From the NCBI GenBank assembly GCA_907163375.1, contig CAJQUW010001793.1, positions 372,001 through 436,000 of the forward strand: DNA of 64,000 nucleotides, written 5' to 3'. Shown here one piece after another: positions 10,324 to 18,053 of this stretch. The translations under genes were made by a program, and so were the position numbers. The notes under the pieces were generated by a model. It was given only the letters and a program-made list of their open reading frames with translations. It was not told the origin of the DNA and searched no databases. Position 1 is the first letter of the stretch, and each line of letters starts with the position of its first letter. Source of the stretch: Prostheceraeus crozeri. Lineage: Eukaryota; Platyhelminthes; Polycladida; Euryleptidae.

Positions 10324-10959
10324 ATGACAGATTTTCGCCTATTCACTGATCGCACAATGTGTGTGGCCGGACCAAGTCAGTCCGGTAAAACTACTTTTGT
10401 AGCTCAATTACTACAATTTAGAAATGAGATGTTTAATAAAGAAATTAAAAGAGTTAAATGGTGTTATGGCATATTTCAACCACAACTACATTCTGCACTT
10501 CGCCAGAAAGGTTATGATGTGAAGCAAGGGTTACCGACAACTGAAGACATCAAAGCAGGTGACTTAATTGTGCTAGATGATCTATTGCGTGAAAGCAAAT
10601 CATCGAAAGATGTAACTGAAATGTTTATTCAGACAGCACATCATAGGGAAGTCTTCATAATCTATATCACCCAAAACATTTTTGATGGAGGGAAAGAGCA
10701 AAGAACTAGGAGTTTGAATACACATTATTTGGCAATATTTAAAAATCCAAGAGACAGCAGTCAGATACATCATCTCAGTAGACAGATATTACCTCAACAA
10801 CCTAAAGTTCTTTCAAAAATATATGAAGATGTAACTAAGAAACCACATGTCTATCTATTTATTGATCTAACCCAGGAATGTCCGGAACGACTTCCATTTC
10901 GAACTAATATCATACCTAATTCCGTTGAACCAATGACAGTTTTCTCGGTTCACAGCTAG
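10324..10959 (+). CDS. Packaging ATPase (FtsK/HerA-type, A32-like)
   Basis: This 211-aa protein has a Walker A motif GPSQSGKTT (residues 16-24) and a Walker B motif DLIVLDDLL (about 80-88), then a sensor-like ITQNIF (about 119-124) and the RTRSLNTHY segment. This is the compact genome-packaging ATPase shared by Polintons, virophages and adenovirus-like elements, which drives DNA into the capsid. The length fits the family, no lesion was found, and the ATG at 10324 is the natural start. Confidence 0.9.
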   Translation: MTDFRLFTDRTMCVAGPSQSGKTTFVAQLLQFRNEMFNKEIKRVKWCYGIFQPQLHSALRQKGYDVKQGLPTTEDIKAGDLIVLDDLLRESKSSKDVTEMFIQTAHHREVFIIYITQNIFDGGKEQRTRSLNTHYLAIFKNPRDSSQIHHLSRQILPQQPKVLSKIYEDVTKKPHVYLFIDLTQECPERLPFRTNIIPNSVEPMTVFSVHS

Positions 10960-10997
10960 TTTTAAGCAATGTACTTTGTTGCCTTATTATTACAAAC

Positions 10998-11648
10998 ATG
11001 TCGTATTCAAAGATGGTAGTCATTCCTCAAGAGGAGTATATACAATTGACTACATTACAAAGTGCACAAGAAGTCAAAAATATAGATCAACCTATTACGA
11101 ATCAACTTAAGGAACTAACACAAAAGGATATGGAAATTCAGAAGATTAAGGATCCCTATCGACGAATGCAGTTAGCAGCTGAAAACATTGATGAGAGGCG
11201 ACAGATTCGTGATAAGTTGCGACGATTTATAACCTTGTCAACACCTCGACCATATCGTGTGCGCGCTGAGCGATTATTTGACTTCATTGATCCACATGTG
11301 AAGTTCAGTGAGAGAGGGGAGATAATAGATGAAACAACTGGTGATGTTATTAGAAATAGTCACATAGATGACCTTCTGCAATATGCTGTCAGAGATGTAA
11401 GGCGAAAACTAGGTGCACCACAAGGGTGGTCATATTTTCAGAAAATTTTATCTGATCAAAATGTACCACACAATATTATTGGAGGACCGACTGTGAATGA
11501 GTTGGACAAGGGTCACTTACAAGATGAAACAAAAAGTAAAACACCCACGATGGCGGTCAAGCGAGAGCTTGCAGATCCCGATGATCTTCAACCAAAAAGA
11601 GCTACTAGGCGCTCAATGCGTGTTGGAAAGGATTATAGTAAATATTAA
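10998..11648 (+). CDS. Conserved Polinton protein of unknown role (216 aa)
   Basis: It starts with MSYSKMVVIPQEEYIQL, an opening I associate with a protein lying between ATPase and integrase in many animal Polintons. The middle is basic and helical (DERRQIRDKLRRF, about residues 66-78). The second half has RYAV-like helices, then NIIGGPTV (an (I)xGG pattern like an adenain site, but with Pro after it), and a C-terminus rich in Arg and Lys (PKRATRRSMRVGK). The basic tail and gene position suggest a virion or DNA-associated protein; this is inference. Confidence 0.65.
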   Translation: MSYSKMVVIPQEEYIQLTTLQSAQEVKNIDQPITNQLKELTQKDMEIQKIKDPYRRMQLAAENIDERRQIRDKLRRFITLSTPRPYRVRAERLFDFIDPHVKFSERGEIIDETTGDVIRNSHIDDLLQYAVRDVRRKLGAPQGWSYFQKILSDQNVPHNIIGGPTVNELDKGHLQDETKSKTPTMAVKRELADPDDLQPKRATRRSMRVGKDYSKY

Positions 11649-11682
11649 GCAAATATAAATTAAGCTTTGCTTCTCCCATATC

Positions 11683-12009
11683 ATGTCGCTACAAAAGTTT
11701 TGCTGCTGTTTGAAATCTGCGCTCGAAGGTAAAGCAGAAGAGGGCATAGAGGTTGATATCAATTGTGTTAGCAGTTGCTGTGGGAGTAATACGCGTGCAA
11801 ATCAGAACAAAGACGATGAGTACAGCAGTGAAACTCAGAAAGATTTATTACCACTTAAATCATCCCGCAAGTTTCAGTCGTCCGGAGGTTCTAGCTCGTG
11901 CAGCAGGTGTGGGGATAGAGAAAGTCAAGAAGTGGTTGAGGAGTCAACCGACTTACACTCTTCACAAAAATGCGAGAAAGCGGTTTCCAACGAGAAAATA
12001 TGTTGTTAA
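11683..12009 (+). CDS. Possible overlapping Cys-rich small protein
   Basis: A 108-aa ORF from ATG 11683 overlaps the integrase (ATG 11816) in another frame for its last 194 bp. The N-terminal, non-overlapping part is unusual: KFCCCLKSALEG (residues 5-16) and a CVSSCC cluster, with more pairs (SCSRC, ICC) in the overlap. Vicinal Cys near the N-terminus could be acylated. The overlapping half may be an accident of the integrase coding strand, so only the first 44 residues argue for a gene. Confidence 0.3.
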   Translation: MSLQKFCCCLKSALEGKAEEGIEVDINCVSSCCGSNTRANQNKDDEYSSETQKDLLPLKSSRKFQSSGGSSSCSRCGDRESQEVVEESTDLHSSQKCEKAVSNEKICC

Positions 12010-12904
12010 CAATATAGATAGTCAATGGCAAGCGGACTTGGCTGACATGCAACAGATATCATAATACAATGATGGCTATAAATACATCTTAACCGTAATA
12101 GATATTTTATCTCGCTATGCTTGGGCACGTGCGCTGAAATCTAAACGAGGACCAGAAGTTGAAGCGGCTTTTCAGAGCATTTTCGATGAGGGGCGTGTTC
12201 CGCAAAGAATACAGACCGATCAAGGGAAGGAATTCGAAAACTCTCATGTTCGAAGTCTCCTTAAAAGTCATAATGTGGAATTGTTTAGTGTCAAAAGTGC
12301 TTATAAAGCTGCCATGGTTGAGAGGTTCAATCGCATACTGAAGACAAAAATATGGCGCTATTTCACTGCAAAAAATACACATGTTTGGATAGGTGAGCTG
12401 CAGAAATTTGTTAAGAATTACAATGAAAGCTACCATCGAATCATTAAGATGAAACCTGTTGATGTTACCCCAGATAATGCGATGGATGTATGGCTTCTAT
12501 TGTATGATAAGAAAGCGAAAAACATTTCCAATGAAAAGAAAATTAATGTTGGTGATAGAGTTCGGATTTCAAAGGTTAAGTCTGCATTTGAGAAGGGGTA
12601 TCTGCCTAATTGGACTGAAGAAGAGTTTTTTGTAGATGAAGTAAATACAAAATTTAGACCCACCATGTATAAATTAATAGATTACCATGGCAATCCAATT
12701 GAAGGAAAATTTTACTCTTATGAATTGCAAGTAGTAGACAGAAGTGAAGAGGTGTATATGATTGACAAAATAATTAGGAGGAAAGGTCATGGCAATCAAA
12801 GGAAATATCTAGTTAAATGGAAAGGATATCCTGATTCATTCAATAGCTGGATAACGCACCAGGATCTACAAAATGTGGAGGTGGGAGACACTCGTAACTT
12901 TTAA
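11816..12904 (+). pseudogene. Retroviral-type integrase (DDE) with C-terminal chromodomain, one in-frame stop
   Basis: The ATG at 11816 opens a frame of 363 codons interrupted once, by TAA at 12062-12064. The N-terminal region (KLRKIYYHLNHPASFS) matches the Polinton integrase head. The catalytic triad is visible: D in WQADLADM just before the stop, D in IQTDQGKEF, and E in AAMVERFNR, with 33 residues between the last two. A chromodomain (YMIDKIIRRKGHG, then YLVKWKGYPDSFNSW) occupies about 12749-12885 and typically directs insertion to modified chromatin. The stop falls between the first and second catalytic Asp, so the reading frame cannot yield a full enzyme without readthrough. Confidence 0.88.
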
Positions 12905-12944
12905 GCTAATATAGCATGTGACTTCTTACATATATGAGGTCAAC

Positions 12945-14522
12945 ATGTCTACTGACTTCAACATCATTCTTCCAAGCAATAGCAACCCCAAGATATTCCC
13001 AAGTAACAAACCATCTCTATACTCTGTTGAATTCGCTAATCCAATTACTCTGCATGGACCCCATGAAGTTGCTCTAACTGAAATTACTTATTACAACGAT
13101 ATCAGTTTGCTAAAAAACAATTATTTTGAATTACATAAAGAAGTGCGAGAGAAGGATGATTGTTTTCGCATATTTCACAATAGTCTACATGGTACATGGG
13201 CTTTTCATCATCTAACTTAACATCCTTTTTCAACATCTTTACCATCTGTCCAAAACATGATTAAAATTCAAAAGGCATTTGCAACGTCAACTTTTGATTC
13301 TAAGGTTCCCACAATGAGCTTGCAAGATACAGAAAAGGAAATCGGTAGAATGTTTGAACGAATAAATGATCTCTTCAAGCTGACTTTGAATAAATTCTAC
13401 AAACCAGTCATAAAGGGGTCAACAAAATTGATGAAGGAAGGGAAGCATGTTCTTCTTGTATTAGGTAAGGATTTGAGTCATACTTTTGGATATTCCAGAA
13501 CAACTTTCTCATCAAGGTATTGGTACAATGGACGTGGGTGGAATTCGGAGAGGAAAGTCACTGATTTTCAATGTAGAATTGTGCCATTGTATGCATTACA
13601 AAAAAGGAGCATCCGAGTAAAAAATAAATTTGAGGTCATTAGAAGTGTTGAAGACTTTGCAAGAAAGTTTCAAGGATCAGTGCCAGAAACGTTAATGACT
13701 TGTGAATATAAGAAAGAGAAAGTAACTTTATTTACTGTTGAAACGGAGGCAGAATTTATTGTTTTTACTAAAAAGACACCATTGGAAAAGTCTGAGTCCG
13801 CTGTTACTGAATTCGGATTAGAAATGATTGGGATGTTTAAGGGCCTTGAAAGCGCACCTTGGTTGACAGAGTTAAATGATACATTCAAGGTTCAATTGTC
13901 CTCTTCTAAACTCAAAGCATCAACAAATGCTTCATGGGATATCCACGTATACAGCGAAGACATATTGGGTGATGAATTGTCTACTTCCAGTGAACTTGTA
14001 AAAAGAGTTAATTTGAACATTGAAAGCTTGAAAACGCCATCTGAATTGTGTACAAAGTTAAATGAGTTTGGTGTAGATTACCTTGATGCAGATGAATATC
14101 ACTTTTCTTATGATCCGCATAAGAAACGCATGATTCTAAAGGTAGGGAAGAACTCTCTTATCAAGCTGCATAGCGTGTTAACGTCCACATTGGGATTCGC
14201 AAAATCAACTATTTATGAAGGCACATCAATAGGCGATACAGCCCCATCACTAGAGCGTGATATAAGTAACTTATACGTCTATTGTAACATTATTGAATAT
14301 ACAAGGGTTGGCGACATTGAGGCCCCACTTCTGCGCACATTTCCACTCTCATCTGTAAGGAAGCAACTAATCAATCGAGAATTTATTAACACGATGTATG
14401 TACCAATGAGCAGAAATGTCATCAATAGAATTGACATATCAATTCATGATGACACAGGTGAAGTAGTACCATTCTGTGGTGGTGTTACTGTTTTAACACT
14501 ACACATCAGGACACGAGATTAA
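12945..14522 (+). pseudogene. Penton/minor-capsid-like Polinton protein, one in-frame stop
   Basis: From ATG 12945 the frame opens with FNIILPSNSNPKIFPSNKPS, the N-terminal pattern of a protein conserved in animal Polintons. TAA at 13218-13220 interrupts it, and the same frame then runs to 14522 (526 codons in all, stops included). The C-terminal signature is intact: LYVYCNIIEYTRVGDIEAPL, later NRIDISIHDDTGEVVPF and VLTLHIRTR. I believe this family is the minor (penton-type) capsid protein, but the PX/PY naming is uncertain. It heads the late block and is followed 40 bp later by the basic core-like gene. Translation could also restart at ATG 13257, giving an N-terminally truncated product. 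Confidence 0.6.
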
Positions 14523-14562
14523 GGCTTTACGCTATTGTGGGATCTATAATTATCTACAGGAC

Positions 14563-15048
14563 ATGATGTCAGGCATTTACAGTAGACCATCCTATCAGAG
14601 CGGCTATCCCGTGTTTGCTGGAGGTAGACGACAAGTTGGAGGAGGCATATTCGGTGCACTAAGACGTATGGTTCTCCCAACACTCAAAAAGTATGGCGTA
14701 CCATTCATGAAGCGGGTTGGAAACAGAGCTTTAGACTTTGGTGCAAATGTTGCAGCTGATGCACTTCAAGGGGAGAATATCGGTGAATCCATGAAATTGC
14801 GTGCACAGCAATCTGCCATAGACGCATTAGATGATTTAACAAAGACGAGGCGTACAGTTCGGAAGAAACGTAGGAAGTCAAGACAAGTTGGATCAGGCCG
14901 AGTTACTAAGCAAAGGCTTAGGAGAAGTAAAAAGCCCACCAGAGCAGCACGTTCTAAATCAGGACGTCGTGTGAAAGCAAGAAAGCGCAAACGAAATTCC
15001 ACAGCGACTGGAAACAAGTCAAAACGAAGGAAGACAACATATTTGTAA
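14563..15048 (+). CDS. Basic core-like protein (adenovirus pX/pVI-like precursor)
   Basis: This 161-aa protein (or 160 aa from the second ATG) has a Gly-rich head, then RRQVGGGIFGALRRMVLPTL (residues 22-41), an amphipathic region to about residue 95, and an extremely Arg/Lys-rich tail of about 65 residues. A GG-G junction before a hydrophobic helix, plus the basic tail, fits a protease-processed DNA-condensing or membrane-lytic core protein of the Polinton/adenovirus lineage. It lies 10 bp upstream of the major-capsid-like gene. No lesion seen. Confidence 0.65.
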   Translation: MMSGIYSRPSYQSGYPVFAGGRRQVGGGIFGALRRMVLPTLKKYGVPFMKRVGNRALDFGANVAADALQGENIGESMKLRAQQSAIDALDDLTKTRRTVRKKRRKSRQVGSGRVTKQRLRRSKKPTRAARSKSGRRVKARKRKRNSTATGNKSKRRKTTYL

Positions 15049-15058
15049 AGCTAATACG

Positions 15059-16327
15059 ATGCAGAGTATCAATTCGGCTTTGTGTTTCTTTGATTCACCG
15101 CCTCATCAAACTGACATTATTTCCTCAACTATTGTTGATATAGTCCCCACAACAAATATCGATGGTAACCAACAGCCTATTCAGTTTGATATACCTGGTA
15201 ATCCTCAAGATTATATTGACTGTCAATCCATTGATTTAGAATTGTGTATACAAATTAAGAAGACTGATGGTACCAATATTGATTCAACTAAGGATAAAGT
15301 GGGATTGACAAATCTTCCTATTGCCAGTCTATTCTCAGATGTGTATTTAATATTGAATGACAAACAGATTGAAGGAGGGGATCGAGCATACATAAATACA
15401 ATGACGCAATTTCAGAAGCAAGCTAAACAGTCACACTTGCAAGTTGCCGGCTGGTATGATGATCAGCAAGGGAAATTTGATGAGGTTTCAAATGGAGGTT
15501 TAAAAAAACGAATGGAATTGACTGCAGATTCAAAGGAATTATACTTGAAAGGACCTGTCTATCTTGATTTCCTTCGTCAATCTAGATATCTACTATCACA
15601 GGTTAAAATGCAAATAAAATTTATTCGTGCAAATCCTGAGTTCGCGTTAATGGCTTTTGGAGCTACAAACTATCAAATCAACATAAGTAGTGCCGTGCTC
15701 AATGTAAGGAGAGTAACAATGAACTCGTCAGTCATCAACGAGCATGCGACAGGATTGAGGAAAGGCAATGCAATATATCCAGTTAATCACAGTGTGTTAA
15801 CAAACTTCACAATTGGTGCGGGATCATCCTCTCATGCCTACCCAAATCTTTTTCCCACTGCGATGCCGAAGGCGGTGTATATCACATTTGTGGAAAATGA
15901 GTCATTTATTGGTGCTTTTGAAAAGAATCCATTTAATTTCCAACACTTTAACGTTAGTAAACTAGCACTCTATCAGGATGGAAAATTTGTTGCTTGCAAA
16001 GCTTATGAGCCTAATTTTAAAGAGGGCAAATTTGCACGTGAATATGGTTCTACTTTCACTGCACTGAGCATGTTTAACACAGATGATTCAAATGGAATTA
16101 CAATGGATATGTATAAAAATGGTTACTTCTTCATTATATACAAACTCACAGCAGATGCAGATCTAGGCGGTGAAAGCGTAGGAGTTACAAAGCCTGGTAA
16201 TCTACGACTAGAGGTGTCATTTGAGTCACCTTTGAAGAAAACAATTACTTGCCTCATTTATGCTATCTATGATAGCAAAGTTGAGATAACAAGAATGAGA
16301 GACTTGACTGTCAGCTATCAGAGATGA
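15059..16327 (+). CDS. Major capsid-like protein (F54H12.2-like, probable double jelly-roll)
   Basis: The intact 422-aa ORF matches the family labelled F54H12.2-like in animal genomes: FDSPPHQTDI near the N-terminus, FDIPGNPQDYIDCQSIDLEL (about 44-63), LFSDVYLILNDKQI, KNPFNFQHFNVSKLALYQDG and a C-terminal GNLRLEVSF. These proteins are Polinton structural proteins. Assignment as the double jelly-roll hexon analogue rests on family knowledge and the beta-rich, about 420-residue length. The stop overlaps the protease start (ATGA at 16324-16327), so the two are probably translated from one late mRNA. Confidence 0.75.
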   Translation: MQSINSALCFFDSPPHQTDIISSTIVDIVPTTNIDGNQQPIQFDIPGNPQDYIDCQSIDLELCIQIKKTDGTNIDSTKDKVGLTNLPIASLFSDVYLILNDKQIEGGDRAYINTMTQFQKQAKQSHLQVAGWYDDQQGKFDEVSNGGLKKRMELTADSKELYLKGPVYLDFLRQSRYLLSQVKMQIKFIRANPEFALMAFGATNYQINISSAVLNVRRVTMNSSVINEHATGLRKGNAIYPVNHSVLTNFTIGAGSSSHAYPNLFPTAMPKAVYITFVENESFIGAFEKNPFNFQHFNVSKLALYQDGKFVACKAYEPNFKEGKFAREYGSTFTALSMFNTDDSNGITMDMYKNGYFFIIYKLTADADLGGESVGVTKPGNLRLEVSFESPLKKTITCLIYAIYDSKVEITRMRDLTVSYQR

Positions 16328-16777
16328 GTAACCTAAGCAACACTGAAATCTTGAGGAAAATGGGAAATGCTCATCCCTACTCCAAGTCAATATTTCTTGA
16401 TGTCTTTTCTAGAGATAATTTACCTAATTTAATTCCTTTCTATCCTTGTTCGCTTATCATCAATACGGACAGCAACAATCTTCCTGGAAAACATTGGGTT
16501 GCAGTGTACATCAATCGCTATAAAGTGGCTGAATATTTTGACTCTCTTAATCTACCTCGCTTACATGACATTGCACTATGGATGAATAGGTTCTCCTGGA
16601 CGATTAAGAAAGTTACATCGTTTCCACTCCAAAGCAATGTATGAGCTGGCGGTTATGTGCTATATTTCATCAACGAGAGACCATTGAAAAATAACTAAAA
16701 GTGTTTTACAACTTTTTTCGAAAGACTGCTATAAAAATGATGTAATTCTTACAAAGTATATTGAAACTGTTTTGTAA
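16324..16777 (+). pseudogene. Adenain-like cysteine protease, broken at the active-site Cys and by a frameshift
   Basis: The first 106 residues contain the adenain-like catalytic His (GKHWVAVYI, H57), the Asp (AEYFDSLN, D73) and the Gln of the oxyanion region (PLQSN, Q103). The TGA at 16642-16644 stands where the nucleophilic Cys is expected. The same frame downstream still reads AGGYVLYFINERPL, which matches the helix after the active site. The C-terminal part (FSKDCYKNDVILTKYIETVL) is in another frame, implying an indel in the A-run near 16687-16692, and ends at TAA 16775-16777. The enzyme matures Polinton/adenovirus virion precursors. This copy cannot be active. Confidence 0.82.
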
Positions 16778-16789
16778 TAAAGTTTTATT
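16776..16789. terminator. Back-to-back poly(A) signals at the convergence point
   Basis: AATAAA at 16776-16781 overlaps the end of the plus-strand protease gene. TTTATT at 16784-16789 is AATAAA on the minus strand, downstream of the TBP-like gene. Convergent transcription units end here. Confidence 0.65.
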
Positions 16790-16908
16790 TTATACGTAAA
16801 TATCCTTGTTTTATGTTCCAAATCGTTGGGTTTAGAGGGAAAGCAAAACATGTTTACATTTCAATATGTATTTACAAATATACAGTTCTTTTCTAAATAT
16901 TTACATAG

Positions 16909-17451
16909 CTACAATGTAGATTTCACAAATATTTTTCTCAAATCACATAGGATGGGAGGAACATCATTTATGTCTTTAATGCCGGTTATCACAATCTTTC
17001 CATTATGGAATATCATCTGTGCTGCTGGAAATAGTTCCACTTCATAAGTGAGATTATTTGATGATGTGACTTTACGAAAGTCATAATGATAGTTCAATTC
17101 ACATAACACAGTCATTGTCTTCACTTCCCATTCAGATAATGAGTCACTAAGTAAATTTTCCAACGTAGAATGTAGATATGGTAGATCACCATCAGTGAAG
17201 CCACCAACACACTGGATTGTTCCATTAGGAAACAAAAGGATAGTCACATATTTATCCTTCCTCTGTATCCTCCATGTTAACATTGAGGGTCTTCCCAGAT
17301 GTAGATTCGTTGTCGGCTTCATCTTGTGTTTCATCAATAACCATTGCTTTCGATTGGGAATGTTCCGCTCGATTTCTTGAAGATTGAGTTTTGAGTTTAC
17401 TTTTGAAGTTAACATGCGATTCACGACTTCCATCCGCTTGATGTCCTCCAT
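16909..17451 (-). CDS. TATA-binding-protein-like (TBP-fold) protein
   Basis: This 180-aa ORF starts at the ATG at 17451 (a stop codon lies four codons upstream). Two halves each resemble a TBP repeat. Residues 58-84 (MLTWRIQRKDKYVTILLFP, then NGTIQCVGG) align with the TBP strand pair ending LIFSSGKMVCTGA. Residues 136-157 (YEVELFP, then MIFHNGKIVITG) align with the second-repeat YEPELFP and IFVSGKVVLTGAK. F74 and F148 sit where TBP has DNA-kinking Phe; the other two Phe are not evident. The N-terminal VNSKLNLQEIERN fits the first TBP strand and helix. If real it could redirect host transcription to Polinton promoters. It overlaps the upstream gene by 200 bp in another frame. Confidence 0.5.
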   Translation of the reverse strand: MEDIKRMEVVNRMLTSKVNSKLNLQEIERNIPNRKQWLLMKHKMKPTTNLHLGRPSMLTWRIQRKDKYVTILLFPNGTIQCVGGFTDGDLPYLHSTLENLLSDSLSEWEVKTMTVLCELNYHYDFRKVTSSNNLTYEVELFPAAQMIFHNGKIVITGIKDINDVPPILCDLRKIFVKSTL

Positions 17452-17875
17452 CCTTAATGAATGAAATCATATGTGGTAGTATCTCTTTTGTAAAGTTTCT
17501 CCATGTGACGTCACTGAAACGGAAAAATCGATAGTCAATATCTTCTCTCTTTGGTGAACAGACGTATAGCTTGACGGTAGAGTCACACTTTATCCATACC
17601 TTTTGATCGAGGGGAATCTTCATCCGTGTCTTATGGTTTTCAATCAGATCAGCGAAGTCTTTCAGTGAAGATAATGCGTCAAGGCTAATGCAAACGCCAC
17701 GATGTTTTCCACCACTATTTGTTATTAAGTGACGAAAGACTACTTTCTTAGAATTTGTTATGTGAATGCTTTGTGAGTCATTTAATTTCCATGTTCTAAT
17801 GCAATGAGGCATGTTTTCAAATATAAAGCTAAATTCATCTGTTTGCATAAAGCTTGCTATTTTACATCTCAACAT
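17252..17875 (-). CDS. Possible PC4-like DNA-binding protein with acidic tail
   Basis: A 207-aa ORF. Residues about 40-80 (VVFRHLITNSGGKHRGVCISLDALSSLKDF pattern) resemble the PC4/Sub1 ssDNA-binding fold, in which a curved sheet is followed by a K-G-hydrophobic-SL turn and a helix. A second, weaker copy may span about 92-140 (VWIKCDSTVKLYVCSP, then RFSDVTWRNF). The C-terminal 60 residues are hydrophilic and end in an acidic stretch (NVNMEDTEEG). That tail lies in the 200-bp overlap with the TBP-like gene, so the overlap may be genuine dual coding or a frameshift artefact. It has its own TATA/CCAAT promoter. Family assignment is weak; existence as a gene is better supported. Confidence 0.45.
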   Translation of the reverse strand: MLRCKIASFMQTDEFSFIFENMPHCIRTWKLNDSQSIHITNSKKVVFRHLITNSGGKHRGVCISLDALSSLKDFADLIENHKTRMKIPLDQKVWIKCDSTVKLYVCSPKREDIDYRFFRFSDVTWRNFTKEILPHMISFIKDGGHQADGSRESHVNFKSKLKTQSSRNRAEHSQSKAMVIDETQDEADNESTSGKTLNVNMEDTEEG

Positions 17876-17989
17876 ATCGGAATGATGTTGAGTGCTACGT
17901 CTTCAATTCATAGTAGGACTACCTATGTTTTAGTAATTATTTCTACACATCGGAAAGATGTAGAAATTTCATTTTATATTTAATCTACC

Positions 17990-18031
17990 TATATATTATT
18001 AAGCATAACTACGCAGAAATGTAGTGATTGG
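17990..18031 (-). promoter_or_regulatory. CCAAT plus TATATA promoter for the PC4-like gene
   Basis: On the minus strand CCAAT (18027-18031) is followed about 32 bp later by TATATA (17990-17995), 115 bp before the ATG at 17875. A 9-bp stem inverted repeat (ATTTCTACA and TGTAGAAAT) spans 17939-17967, near the expected transcription start. Confidence 0.5.
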
Positions 18032-18053
18032 TTAGTTTACTTTGTTAAATTTC

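Noticed and set aside
12159-12341. 60-aa plus-strand ORF in the integrase
   Set aside because: It is out of frame with the DDE catalytic core, which reads continuously in another frame here.
12062-13220. In-frame TAA codons as reassigned sense codons
   Set aside because: TAA also ends intact genes (for example PolB and the integrase frame itself at 12904), and only two genes show it internally, so nonsense lesions explain it better than a variant code.
14766-15017. Minus-strand 83-aa ORF within the basic core gene
   Set aside because: It is the complement of the Arg/Lys-rich tail, which naturally lacks antisense stops.
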